Source: Caldilineaceae bacterium
GTDB lineage: Bacteria > Chloroflexota > Anaerolineae > Caldilineales > Caldilineaceae
Length of the DNA stretch: 64,000 bases
Direction: 5' to 3'
Assembly: GCA_022842065.1 (NCBI GenBank)
Contig: JALHQH010000020.1
Span: 138,349 to 202,348 of the forward strand
Positions 56,063 to 64,000 of the stretch are shown here, one piece after another. Under the pieces are notes generated by a model. That model was given only the letters and a program-made list of their open reading frames with translations, ran no database searches and had not been told where the DNA came from. Each line of letters begins with the position of its first letter. Position 1 is the first letter of the stretch. The position numbers were made by a program, and so were the translations under genes.

Positions 56063-57613
56063 GTGCGTATCGGCATTGATGTCGGCGGCACCAATACGGA
56101 TGCTGTCATTATGGATGGCGCGCAAGTGCTCGCCAGTACAAAAACCCCCACCACCCCCGATGTCAGCGACGGCATTACCACGGCGCTGCGCACCTTGATC
56201 AACGAGTCAGGGCTGGATGTCGGGCAGATCGACGGCGTGATGATCGGCACCACCCACTTTACCAATGCCGTGGTCGAACGGCGGCGGCTGCAACCAACGG
56301 CCTGTATTCGCCTGGGCTTGCCGGCTACGGTCTGTCTGCCCCCGATGGTTGACTGGCCCGATGATCTGGCCGAAGTGGTCGGGCGCAACTACTACCTGGC
56401 GCACGGCGGTCACGAGTTTGATGGCCGCGAAATCTCGCCCTTTGACCCGGCAGAAGTGCGTGGCATTGCCGAACAGATCGCGGCCAAGGGGCTCAACGCG
56501 ATTGCCATCTCCTCGGTCTTTTCGCCGGTCAACGCGGCCTTTGAAGAGCAGGCGGCAGCGATTGTGCGCGAGGTAATTCCTGATGCCAACATTACCCTCT
56601 CCAGCACGATCGGGCGGATTGGGCTGCTCGAACGCGAGAACGCGGCGATCATGAATGCCTGTCTGCGCGATCTGGCACTGCGTACGGTCACCGGCTTTAA
56701 AAAGGCACTGGCCGACATGCAGATCACCGCGCCCTTCTACATCAGCCAGAATGACGGCACCTTGATGAATGCCGACTTTGCGACCGACTACCCGGTGTTG
56801 ACCTTTGCTTCCGGTCCCACCAACTCCATGCGCGGGGCGGCCTTCCTCAGCGGGCTAAAAGATGCGATTGTGATCGATGTCGGTGGGACCACCACCGACG
56901 TTGGCGTGTTGCAACATGGTTTCCCACGCGTTGCCGGGCTGGCCGTGAGTATCGGCGGCGTGCGCACGAATTTCCGTATGCCCGATACCTTGTCGATTGG
57001 GCTGGGTGGCGGCTCGCTGGTGCGGCCTGATCCCAACAAAGCGGGCGCGGTCACGGTCGGTCCGCAGAGTGTGGGCTATGAGTTGACCACCAAGGCCAAG
57101 GTCTTTGGCGGCGACACGCTGACCACCACCGATATCTGCGTCGCCGCCGGCCACGAGCAGATCGGTGATCCCAGCAAAGTGGTGGGCATCGACCCCACCT
57201 TGGTGACGACTGTGGAAGAGACCATCGCCGCGATGATTAATATCGCCGTGGACCGCATGAAAACGAGCGCAACCGCGGTGCCGGTGATCATCGTCGGCGG
57301 TGGCAGTATTTTGATTCAGCGGCCGGTCGTGGGCGCATCGGAGATTGTCAAACCCAGTCACTTTGCCGTCGCCAACGCGATTGGTGCAGCGATTGCCCAG
57401 ATCGGTGGCGAAACTGACCGCATCTTCTCGCTCGCCAGCATGACCCGTGACGAAGCGCTCGCCCAGGCCAAACAGGAAGCGATTGACAAAGCGGTGGCCG
57501 CCGGGGCCGACCGCGCGACCGTTGAGATTGTCGACGTGGAAGAGGTGCCTTTGGCCTACCTGCCCGGCAACGCCACCCGCATCGCCGTCAAAGCGGTGGG
57601 TGATCTGGCTTAA
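56063..57613 (+). CDS. hydantoinase/oxoprolinase family protein (HyuA-like)
   Basis: This 516-residue protein has the hydantoinase A fold: GIDVGGTNTDAVIMDGAQVLASTKTPTT, TTHFTNAVVERRRLQPTACIRLG, then IVIDVGGTTTDVGVL and IGLGGGSLVRPDP. These are ASKHA ATP-binding motifs. Hydantoinase/oxoprolinases open hydantoin or 5-oxoproline rings with ATP. The GTG at 56063 has AGAGGAGGAA upstream. No HyuB partner is present in the window, but DUF917 genes flank it, which is the usual neighbourhood for a stand-alone HyuA. Confidence 0.9.
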   Translation: MRIGIDVGGTNTDAVIMDGAQVLASTKTPTTPDVSDGITTALRTLINESGLDVGQIDGVMIGTTHFTNAVVERRRLQPTACIRLGLPATVCLPPMVDWPDDLAEVVGRNYYLAHGGHEFDGREISPFDPAEVRGIAEQIAAKGLNAIAISSVFSPVNAAFEEQAAAIVREVIPDANITLSSTIGRIGLLERENAAIMNACLRDLALRTVTGFKKALADMQITAPFYISQNDGTLMNADFATDYPVLTFASGPTNSMRGAAFLSGLKDAIVIDVGGTTTDVGVLQHGFPRVAGLAVSIGGVRTNFRMPDTLSIGLGGGSLVRPDPNKAGAVTVGPQSVGYELTTKAKVFGGDTLTTTDICVAAGHEQIGDPSKVVGIDPTLVTTVEETIAAMINIAVDRMKTSATAVPVIIVGGGSILIQRPVVGASEIVKPSHFAVANAIGAAIAQIGGETDRIFSLASMTRDEALAQAKQEAIDKAVAAGADRATVEIVDVEEVPLAYLPGNATRIAVKAVGDLA

Positions 57614-57632
57614 TCAAAAGCTAGAACGCGGA

Positions 57633-57800
57633 TTTGGCGGATTGAGCAGATCAGCGCGGATTTACTACACTGCAACTTAAGTAAATTGGGCTTTTGTCAT
57701 TCCGAGGAGCGGCGGTTTGCGACGAGAAATCTCCAACTCGCCAAGCGGAGAATCTTCAACCCGCGTTAATCCGCCAAATCCGTTCAATCCGCGTTCTATT
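57633..57800. repeat. GCGGATTT repeat hairpin between HyuA-like and DUF917 copy 2
   Basis: AACGCGGATTTGGCGGATTG at 57633 and its inverse (AATCCGCCAAATCCGTTCAA, about 57771 on) form the arms. A GTCATTCCGAGGAGCGGC block, a motif type I associate with intergenic repeats, lies between. No gene. Confidence 0.6.
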
Positions 57801-57831
57801 CCAGCAGAAACCACAAAGAGGTAAGCAACAT

Positions 57832-58917
57832 ATGCGACTCTTAAACGAAGAAAATATTGAGAACCTGGCGCTCGGTGCCGCGGTGTTGGGCACCGGTGGC
57901 GGTGGTGATCCCTATGTCGGTATGCTCATGGCAAGGCAGGCGATCCGCCAATATGGACCAGTTGAGCTATATACGCTAGATGAGCTAGACGACGACGATC
58001 TGATCGTGCCCACCGCGATGATGGGCGCACCGACGGTGATGGTCGAGAAGATGCCCAACGGCGACGATCTGATCAACGCCTTTCAGACCATCGGCAAATA
58101 TTTGGGCAAACCAATCCGTGCCACGATGAGCATTGAGGCCGGCGGCCTTAATTCGGTTGTGCCGATCTATGTCGCCGCGCGTTTACGGCTGCCGCTGGTT
58201 GATTGCGACGGCATGGGCCGCGCCTTCCCAGAGATCCAGATGGTTACGTTGACGATTCACGGCATTAGCGCCACCCCGATGGCCATGTCCGATGAGCGGG
58301 GCAACACGGTGATGATCGAGACAATCAACAACCGCTGGACCGAACGCTTTGCGCGCAGTGTCACGGTTGACATGGGCGCGACGGCGATGATTGCGCTCTA
58401 TGCGGCCAGCGTGCGCGATCTTAAACAGTGTGCGATCAGCGGCACCATGAGTAAAGCCGAGAAGATCGGGCGCACCATCCGCGCGGCACGGATCAACGAG
58501 GTTGACCCGGTCACCACGGTGCGCCGTGAGGTTGGCGGCTTTCTGATCTTCAAGGGTAAGATCGGTGATGTGCAGCGGCGCACCGAAGCCGGCTTTGCCA
58601 AAGGTGATGCCTTTATGGATGGCATCGACGAATACAGCGGTCAACGGCTCCAACTGAGCTTCCAGAATGAACATCTCGTCGCCCGTATCGATGGTGAGAT
58701 CAAAGTTTCTGTCCCCGATCTGCTCACCGTCCTCGACATCGACACCGGCGAGCCGATTACGACTGAAAACATGCGTTATGGCTACCGCGTCGCGGTCATC
58801 GGGATTCCCTGTGATGACAAGTGGCGTACCCCTGCCGGCCTGGCCCTGGTCGGGCCACGTTACTTTGGTTACGACGTGGATTTTGTGCCAGTGGAAACGC
58901 GGTATGGCGAGGGGTGA
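57832..58917 (+). CDS. DUF917 (S-methyl-thiohydantoin desulfurase-like) protein, copy 2
   Basis: The 361-residue paralogue shows LGAAVLGTGGGGDPYVGML, MMGAPTVMVEKMPNG, IEAGGLNSVVPIYVAARLRLPLVDCDGMGRAFPEIQM and a final FGYDVDFVPVETRYGEG. The GGGGDPY motif matches copy 1, while many other residues differ, so it is an old duplicate. AAAGAGGTAAGCAACAT precedes the ATG. It follows the HyuA-like gene with a 218-bp repeat-bearing gap. Probably acts in the same pathway. Confidence 0.88.
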   Translation: MRLLNEENIENLALGAAVLGTGGGGDPYVGMLMARQAIRQYGPVELYTLDELDDDDLIVPTAMMGAPTVMVEKMPNGDDLINAFQTIGKYLGKPIRATMSIEAGGLNSVVPIYVAARLRLPLVDCDGMGRAFPEIQMVTLTIHGISATPMAMSDERGNTVMIETINNRWTERFARSVTVDMGATAMIALYAASVRDLKQCAISGTMSKAEKIGRTIRAARINEVDPVTTVRREVGGFLIFKGKIGDVQRRTEAGFAKGDAFMDGIDEYSGQRLQLSFQNEHLVARIDGEIKVSVPDLLTVLDIDTGEPITTENMRYGYRVAVIGIPCDDKWRTPAGLALVGPRYFGYDVDFVPVETRYGEG

Positions 58918-59268
58918 GCGGTAAATCGGTAGAGAAGCGCACTTTACTACCGATGTAACTATTAACCTCACCCTAACCCTCCCTGCGATTAAGGTAAGCG
59001 ACCTCACCCCTGGGGTCCCTTTGGGAACCGCTCCAACTTGGAGCGGGGAGCAATTCTCTCCCGCTCCGGCGCGGAGAGGGGGTCAGGGGGTGAGGTAGAT
59101 CGGCCCCACCTTACCTTAATGGCAGTGTCCCTAACCCTCCCCAGTTTGGAGGAGGGAATGGTTGCCCCGTGACTGTTCCTCCCCTCGTTTGGGGGAGGTT
59201 AGGAGGGGGTGGCTTGGTCGTTATCTACCGATCTACCTATCTACTTCTCCCCACCCAAAGGAGCCAAG
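58918..59268. other. REP-like repeat region
   Basis: This stretch has no gene. It holds a CGGTAAAT/ACCGATG repeat, then CTAACCCTCC, CCTCACCCC, GCTCCAACTTGGAGCGG and GGTTAGGAGGGGG elements with many palindromes, related to 51281-51384. AAAGGAG near 59258-59263 serves the next gene. Confidence 0.55.
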
Positions 59269-60174
59269 ATGGAGCATACAAACGACCTACAATTAGTGGC
59301 GAATGAAGGCTGGGATCCACGCATCCTGGTCTGTCGCAACGGTGGACTGGTGGATACCTTTATCATTGTCACCGCGCGCTATGTGGTGCTAGTCGACACG
59401 GTGATCAATCCGGCGACGGCACGGCAGATGGTGGCGTTTGCTCGACCCCACCTGGCCGGCCGGCAACTGTTGGTGGTCAACACCCATGCCGACTATGATC
59501 ATGCCTGGGGCAACCAGCTTTTTGTGGGGCCAAATGCGGAATTCCCCGCGCCGATCATCGCCACGCGGCTATGTGCAGAACAGTTCCAGTTGCCTGATAC
59601 AGCCGACCTTTTAAAGGAAAGGCAACAAGCGGAACCAACGATCTTTGACGAAGTGATCCTCACGCCGCCCACGATCCTCTTCGATGAAACATTGACGATT
59701 GATGGCAGCGACCTCACCCTCGAACTCTTTGCCACGCCAGGTCATACCGTCGATCACCTGGCGATCTATCTGCCCCAGATCGCAACGCTGCTGGCCGCCG
59801 ACGCGGCGGAATTGCCCTTCCCGCTGGCACGCACGGTCGATGGCTTGCCGGCCATGCGCGCCTCGCTGACAAAGCTGGCCGCATGCAACGCCAAACATGT
59901 CCTCTATTGCCACGCCCCGGTGACTATCGGCCTCGCGCTGATTGACGCCAACATTGCCTATTACGACGGCCTCGAAGCGCATTGTCGGGCGGCGCTGGCC
60001 AAAGGCATCCCCGCCGATCCGCCTCCTGACGCGGATGTGGCAGCGCTGATTGAGTATCCTTTTGCCAAGGCGGTGAAGGTTGGCGCGTTCAGCCACTTCT
60101 TAGAGCCGCATCACGCGGAAAAGTGGCACCCGCATACGATTCGGCAGATGTTGACGTGGTTGAGCAGGCATTGA
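59269..60174 (+). CDS. metallo-beta-lactamase-fold hydrolase
   Basis: The 301-residue protein has the MBL fold with VVLVDTVINP, VVNTHADYDHAWGNQLFVG, GHTVDHLAIYLP, LLAADAAELPFP and VLYCHAPV. The first metal motif is HADYDH instead of HxHxDH, a known subclass variant. It could hydrolyse an ester, lactone or amide. The ATG at 59269 follows AAAGGAG. It converges with DUF917 copy 3 across a strong terminator. Role in the same catabolic locus is inferred from position. Confidence 0.85.
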   Translation: MEHTNDLQLVANEGWDPRILVCRNGGLVDTFIIVTARYVVLVDTVINPATARQMVAFARPHLAGRQLLVVNTHADYDHAWGNQLFVGPNAEFPAPIIATRLCAEQFQLPDTADLLKERQQAEPTIFDEVILTPPTILFDETLTIDGSDLTLELFATPGHTVDHLAIYLPQIATLLAADAAELPFPLARTVDGLPAMRASLTKLAACNAKHVLYCHAPVTIGLALIDANIAYYDGLEAHCRAALAKGIPADPPPDADVAALIEYPFAKAVKVGAFSHFLEPHHAEKWHPHTIRQMLTWLSRH

Positions 60175-60184
60175 AATGCCTGCC

Positions 60185-60250
60185 TGATATGCAAAAACCC
60201 GTTAAAACGGGTTAACACGGCAACCCGTTTTAACGGGTTTTTGCGTATCA
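60185..60250. terminator. bidirectional terminator
   Basis: A 29-base arm at 60185-60213 pairs with 60222-60250 with one mismatch. The stem includes CAAAAACCCGTT and AACGGGTTTTTG, so both directions get a T5 tract. It separates the convergent MBL and DUF917 genes. Confidence 0.9.
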
Positions 60251-60281
60251 GCAGGTGAATTCATTCACCTGCTGGCTGACT

Positions 60282-61379
60282 CTACAACAAATCCCCCGGC
60301 ATCGCCTGAAACCCTACATCATAGCCAAACGCCCCTGGCCCCACCACGGCCAGGGCGGCCGCACTCTTCAACTCCTTGGGGGCCGGCATCCCCAGCACGG
60401 CGACCCGCAGCCCATAACGCAACATCTCGGTGCCAATCGGCTCGCCGTCATCCAGGCTGAGGATGCAGATCAGGTCGGGGACGGTGCAAACGATCTCGCC
60501 GTCTTGCGCGCTGCCCTGCCAGGCGACCAGATTCTCATTTTGGAAGACAATCTCCATCGTCTCATTAGCATTGCCAAAGGCGGCTAACTTTAAGCGCCCA
60601 CGCGCAAAACCCTGCACGGTGCGCCGCTCGACATCGGTGATCTTGCCGCGGAAGAGGACACGGCCATTGCCGATTGCGGCGACTGCTGCTGCTGGTTCCT
60701 CGTTGCGCCGTCTTGCCGCTAGCACCGCTTCGCCCATCCGTTGGGCCAGGCTGAGGGTGTCACGAATAATGTGTTGCTTCATCGCGCACCCTTGCATCAA
60801 CGGCATGGCCAGCGCGGCACTGCCACCCATTTCAATCGTCAGGCTGCGGGCATACTGCTCGACCCGCAGGGGGCTGTCCAATTTGTCAAAGATCGCAACA
60901 TTGCCGGCAAAATCGGCCAGGGCCAGCGGGGTGAGGGAGAGGCCACCAATGGCAAAGGTATCCATTTGCAACTCGGGAAAGGCGCGCCCCATGCCATCAC
61001 CATCGACGACGGGTAACCCCATCTGTAAACCACAAATTAAGGGTTTGAGTGCATTTGCCCCGCCGATCTCGCCGATAATGATCGCAACGAGGGGGGCGCG
61101 GATGTGCTCTTCCAAGGCGCGCATGGCGGTGATAAACTCTTTACCATTCTGGAGCTTTTCGATGCCAACGGTCGGCGCGCCCATCGTGCCAATCGCGCAG
61201 ACATAGCCGTCATCCGGCACTGTATCGGCGCTGATCACTGGGCAACTGCGGCCCCGCTGCCGCAATTCCTGTTCCAGCCAGATGCGGCCAATGTAGGTGT
61301 TGCCGCCGCCACCGGTCCCCAATATCCCGGCCCCAATCGCGACCGCCTTGGTATCAGCCAGGGTGATCTCATGCAGCAT
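60282..61379 (-). CDS. DUF917 (S-methyl-thiohydantoin desulfurase-like) protein, copy 3
   Basis: The 365-residue paralogue has IGAGILGTGGGGNTYIGRI, IGTMGAPTVGIEKLQNG, IGEIGGANALKPLICGLQMGLPVVDGDGMGRAFPELQM and a final FGYDVGFQAMPGDLL. Compared with copies 1 and 2, the GGGGDPY motif is GGGGNTY, so Asp is replaced by Asn. If that Asp binds metal or substrate, this copy could differ in activity. Its ATG overlaps the stop of the upstream Gfo/Idh gene as TAATG, implying translational coupling. Confidence 0.88.
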   Translation of the reverse strand: MLHEITLADTKAVAIGAGILGTGGGGNTYIGRIWLEQELRQRGRSCPVISADTVPDDGYVCAIGTMGAPTVGIEKLQNGKEFITAMRALEEHIRAPLVAIIIGEIGGANALKPLICGLQMGLPVVDGDGMGRAFPELQMDTFAIGGLSLTPLALADFAGNVAIFDKLDSPLRVEQYARSLTIEMGGSAALAMPLMQGCAMKQHIIRDTLSLAQRMGEAVLAARRRNEEPAAAVAAIGNGRVLFRGKITDVERRTVQGFARGRLKLAAFGNANETMEIVFQNENLVAWQGSAQDGEIVCTVPDLICILSLDDGEPIGTEMLRYGLRVAVLGMPAPKELKSAAALAVVGPGAFGYDVGFQAMPGDLL

Positions 61380-62446
61380 TAGAGCCTCACTTCGCTACTC
61401 GTCTTGGCACTTTCCAGCAAGGCTTCCATCATCTCTTGCACAATCAGGCCGTGGCGCAGCGGCGCCTCACAGGGCGTACCATCGAGAATCGCGGTGACAA
61501 AGTGGGCCCCAACATTGTCCCATGCCGCCTCGCCTTTCCACTCCTTGTTGCCGGGATCACGCAAATCGACCTTGACATCCTGTTGCCCGCCGTCGACGGT
61601 GCGATAGATGGTGAGCGGCTTCAGCCGGACGCCCGCTTCCGTGCCGAAAAGTTCGATCTGCAACTCTTCCGGTTGGTGCGAGGCCCAGTGGCTCTCGACC
61701 TGTAATCCTGCGCCATTTTCAAAACGGATAAAACCACCACCGTAATCATCACAGTCATAACGGGCGGCTAACTCTGCGGTGGGGGCAGCCTGGGGATAGA
61801 TATGCCAGAAGCCCTGGCCGCGTGGCCCAAACTTGGCCCCGGCCACTCCTGTCACGGTGATCGGCTTGGGCATCCCCATCAGCCACCAAGCCGAATCGAG
61901 CACATGCACGCCCATATCGCGGAAAGCCCCGCCCCCTTTTTGGATAAAGCCCATGCTCCAGCCGGGGATGCCAATGCGGCGGACGCTGCGCGTGCGTCCG
62001 TAATAAAGTTCGCCAAAATCGCCGCGGTGGGCCATGTTGCCGATGTATTGGACATCGGGGGCAAAGCGGGTGGAGAGGGACATCATGTTGACCACGCCCT
62101 CGGCTTCGGCGGCCTCCACCAACTGGCGTGCCGCCGCCACTGAATCGGACAGGGGTTTGGTCACCATCACATGTTTACCGTTGCGTACTGCTTCCAGGGC
62201 GACCGGCACATGAAATTGGTTGGGCACCCCGACAAAGACGGCGTCGATTTCGGGGTCGCGGCACATCGCTTCATAGCTGGTGTATTGCTTAACATCGGTC
62301 AATCCCAGTGCCGCTGCCGTTTCGGTCATGCGCGCTTCGAGCACATCACAGAGCGCAGTGACACGGGCGCGCGGGGTGCGGATAAAACCACCGGCATTGG
62401 CGCGGCCAATGCCCATCCCAATAATCCCAATTCTGACTTCGTCCAT
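61379..62446 (-). CDS. Gfo/Idh/MocA family oxidoreductase
   Basis: The 355-residue dehydrogenase has the N-terminal Rossmann site IGIIGMGIGRANAGGFI, the VFVGVPNQFHVPVALEAVRNGKHVMVTKPLSD block (catalytic Lys in the EKP-like motif), and a C-terminal alpha/beta domain with DMGVHVLDSAWW and HRHGLIVQEMMEALLE-like segments. Members oxidise sugars, inositols and related polyols with NAD(P). AAAGGAATC precedes the ATG at 62446. It is translationally coupled to DUF917 copy 3, which suggests they act on related molecules. Confidence 0.9.
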   Translation of the reverse strand: MDEVRIGIIGMGIGRANAGGFIRTPRARVTALCDVLEARMTETAAALGLTDVKQYTSYEAMCRDPEIDAVFVGVPNQFHVPVALEAVRNGKHVMVTKPLSDSVAAARQLVEAAEAEGVVNMMSLSTRFAPDVQYIGNMAHRGDFGELYYGRTRSVRRIGIPGWSMGFIQKGGGAFRDMGVHVLDSAWWLMGMPKPITVTGVAGAKFGPRGQGFWHIYPQAAPTAELAARYDCDDYGGGFIRFENGAGLQVESHWASHQPEELQIELFGTEAGVRLKPLTIYRTVDGGQQDVKVDLRDPGNKEWKGEAAWDNVGAHFVTAILDGTPCEAPLRHGLIVQEMMEALLESAKTSSEVRL

Positions 62447-62506
62447 AATGATTCCTTTGCTATTTTGTAAGAATGTGTACTGCTTTTGCGATACTCAGTA
62501 GACTAC

Positions 62507-62630
62507 AACCGTGCGCGGCATGGTGAGTGACCTGCCGCCAGTCACGGAGTGGCTAGACACAGGGTGTTAACCGTGCGCCCCATAGTGGGTGACCTGCCGC
62601 CAGTCACGGACTGGCTTAGCACTTGGTCGT
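62507..62630. repeat. 62-bp tandem direct repeat
   Basis: Two copies, starting AACCGTGCGC at 62507 and 62569, share the TGACCTGCCGCCAGTCACGG core, which itself contains a small inverted repeat (GTGAC with GTCAC). No coding frame. It lies upstream of the Gfo/Idh gene and downstream of the next minus-strand gene. Confidence 0.7.
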
Positions 62631-62645
62631 GTGGTCCCCTGTATT

Positions 62646-63053
62646 TCACAGAATAAATTGATCAACAAAGGTCAAATAGCCCCGCCGGCCACCCTGTTTT
62701 GTCCACCGTTGTACCGACTTGCGGATTCGTTTTAGACAAGCCACAAGTTCGTCCACACTAATCGTCCTCGGCATCGGTACGGCTAGCCCCTCTTCCGCCC
62801 GTGCGTTGGACCGCCCCAACCGCCATTCACACATCGCCTGGACGCGGTCGAAAATTGCCTGCCGATCGGCGTTGAGTGGTGGCAGCGTCACGGTGCGCTG
62901 CTGCGCTTCGGCACTGTAATGGCGAATCAGATTGTCCAATGTACTTTCGACATCATAATCGACGAGCTGCGGCACTTGGCGAGCAACGCTCACGATGGCG
63001 AATTCCAGATTTTGTAACACATCCTCAAATTCTTCTTCAACCTTTTGTGGCAT
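62646..63053 (-). CDS. hypothetical protein
   Basis: The 135-residue product has acidic helices (EEEFEDVLQNLEFAIVSVARQVPQLVDYDVESTLDNLIRHY) then basic parts (WTKQGGRRGYLTFVDQFIL). I do not recognise the family. The start at 63053 has AAAGGAAC upstream; the frame to 63119 runs into repeat DNA. It is preceded by an aldo/keto reductase gene on the same strand. Confidence 0.6.
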   Translation of the reverse strand: MPQKVEEEFEDVLQNLEFAIVSVARQVPQLVDYDVESTLDNLIRHYSAEAQQRTVTLPPLNADRQAIFDRVQAMCEWRLGRSNARAEEGLAVPMPRTISVDELVACLKRIRKSVQRWTKQGGRRGYLTFVDQFIL

Positions 63054-63074
63054 GGTAAGTTCCTTTTGATCTGA

Positions 63075-63135
63075 GAATTGTCGTGTAGTCGTGTGGTCAC
63101 GTCGTCCAGACTCTGCCACCTTGCAACCCTGCGAC
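63075..63135. repeat. GTCGTGTGGTC repeat block
   Basis: GTCGTGTAGTCGTGTGGTCA followed by CGTCGTCC and CCACCTTGCAACCCTGCGACC fill this gap. TAGTCGTGTGGTCA also occurs at 24061-24074. Confidence 0.5.
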
Positions 63136-63137
63136 CT

Positions 63138-64000
63138 TTACACAATTTTCCACTTCATCCACGGGGCGGAATTGAAAAAACTGGCGACGACACTACCGGG
63201 GGCTACTAATTGATCAGCGGCAGCATGCAGACTTTCGGGTAAGGTCATTGTTAAGAGCGGCAGCAGATTATCCAATTGTGCCAAGGTACGCGGTCCGATC
63301 AACGACGCGGTAATTCCCGGCTGATCTTTAACCCAGAGGATGGCCGCTTGCGCCGGATCCAGGCCATGTTCACGGGCGAGCGCGGCGAACTGGTTGCCAA
63401 CGCTCACGCCCGCCGGGGTGACCCGTTCGGCATAGAGACCACCACGTAGGACTGCGCGCGAATCGCTCGGCAGCACATCAGCACTGGCATAACGCCCAGC
63501 CAACATGCCCATCGCCAGCGGTGACCAGGTCAGCAGCCCCAGGTTGTGCCGTTGACACATAGGCACCAGTTCATTTTCAATCCGCCGGTCAAGCAAGTTA
63601 TACGGTGACTGCTCGGCGGTAAAGGCCACATATCCCTTCAGCTCGCTGACCATCAGCGCTTCCATCACATGCCAGGCCGGTGCGGTGGAACTGCCGATGT
63701 AGCGCACTTTGCCGGCGCGCACCAGATCATCCAGCCCACGTAGGGTTTCGTCTAATCCAATCGCAAAGTCGGGGCGGTGGGTTTGGTAGAGATCGATATA
63801 GTCGGTCTGGAGGCGACGCAACGAATCGTCACAGGCTTTGATCAGGTGGCGGCGCGAGTTGCCCCGATCATTTGGCCCGTCACCCACCGCGTAATGAAAC
63901 TTGGTCGCCAGGATCACGTCGTCGCGCCGGCCATTCGCCTTGAGCGCCCGCCCGATAATGCGTTCACTCTCGCCCTTGCTATAACTGTTACTCGTGTCGA
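63138..64000 (-). CDS. aldo/keto reductase (5' end cut by the window)
   Basis: The visible part shows the AKR fold: [19 protein letters not shown] at the edge (Asp and Tyr region), [64 protein letters not shown] and [26 protein letters not shown] (NADPH-binding). It reduces carbonyls with NADPH; the YccK/Tas-like branch fits best. The gene continues beyond 64000, so the true start is not seen. It ends 84 bases before the unknown gene start. Confidence 0.87.
   Translation of the reverse strand, partial: DTSNSYSKGESERIIGRALKANGRRDDVILATKFHYAVGDGPNDRGNSRRHLIKACDDSLRRLQTDYIDLYQTHRPDFAIGLDETLRGLDDLVRAGKVRYIGSSTAPAWHVMEALMVSELKGYVAFTAEQSPYNLLDRRIENELVPMCQRHNLGLLTWSPLAMGMLAGRYASADVLPSDSRAVLRGGLYAERVTPAGVSVGNQFAALAREHGLDPAQAAILWVKDQPGITASLIGPRTLAQLDNLLPLLTMTLPESLHAAADQLVAPGSVVASFFNSAPWMKWKIV

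Overview
The window looks like chromosomal DNA of a free-living Chloroflexota bacterium; this is an inference from gene content, and class level cannot be fixed by eye. The clues are two giant BTAD/SARP-type regulators with STAND ATPase and TPR domains, an F420-type luciferase-like oxidoreductase, a secreted RTX/Ig-repeat protein ending in an LPFITR-like tail, three DUF917 paralogues, and many short tandem-repeat hairpins between genes. I see no rRNA, tRNA, CRISPR, insertion sequence or phage genes. Density is about one gene per 1.2 kb, with short operons on both strands.

1-17.2 kb is the accessory part. Small-molecule enzymes (SnoaL-like cyclase, ketopantoate-reductase-like protein, DUF4188 protein, LLM-class oxidoreductase, dimeric alpha/beta-barrel protein, secreted barrel protein, DUF3237 protein, methyltransferase, alpha/beta hydrolase) are interleaved with two convergently oriented BTAD-STAND regulators. 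Two promoters here carry a direct heptamer repeat AGGACGT with 11-bp period, 8 bp before a -10-like hexamer. That is the layout known for SARP operators, so the cluster may be a SARP-controlled biosynthetic or detoxification regulon. A gene set with an EF-hand protein and a large Ca-binding surface protein follows.

17.2-27.8 kb is mostly housekeeping: RidA, PNPase, S15, RecD2, a sugar-phosphate isomerase-like protein, a PIG-L deacetylase and a superfamily II helicase. The rpsO and pnp leaders hold strong RNA hairpins. 27.8-44.4 kb contains a HicAB module with an operator inside its promoter, a hybrid histidine kinase overlapping a lipoprotein gene tail to tail, SerA, an orphan HicB-like protein, DNA polymerase I, a membrane glycosyltransferase, Lon, a MazEF-like module, a GNAT acetyltransferase and a RIO kinase. 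44.4-45.3 kb has no protein gene but two minus-strand terminators and a promoter, so it may encode a regulatory RNA or attenuator. 45.3-48.3 kb has a CPBP protease, an rRNA methyltransferase-like protein, an FHA/winged-helix regulator and a frameshifted pseudogene.

48.5-62.4 kb looks like an uptake and catabolic locus. It has a peptide-type ABC binding protein with two permeases but no ATPase, three DUF917 (S-methyl-thiohydantoin desulfurase-like) genes, a HyuA-like hydantoinase/oxoprolinase, a metallo-beta-lactamase-fold hydrolase and a Gfo/Idh/MocA dehydrogenase. An AAA/PD-(D/E)XK gene sits inside it. The window ends with a small unknown gene and a 5'-truncated aldo/keto reductase.

A window-wide signal is the set of intergenic short tandem repeats, several with an exact 8-bp unit and an inverted copy nearby. 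They lie at gene ends, at one permease start codon, and in frame inside the glycosyltransferase gene.
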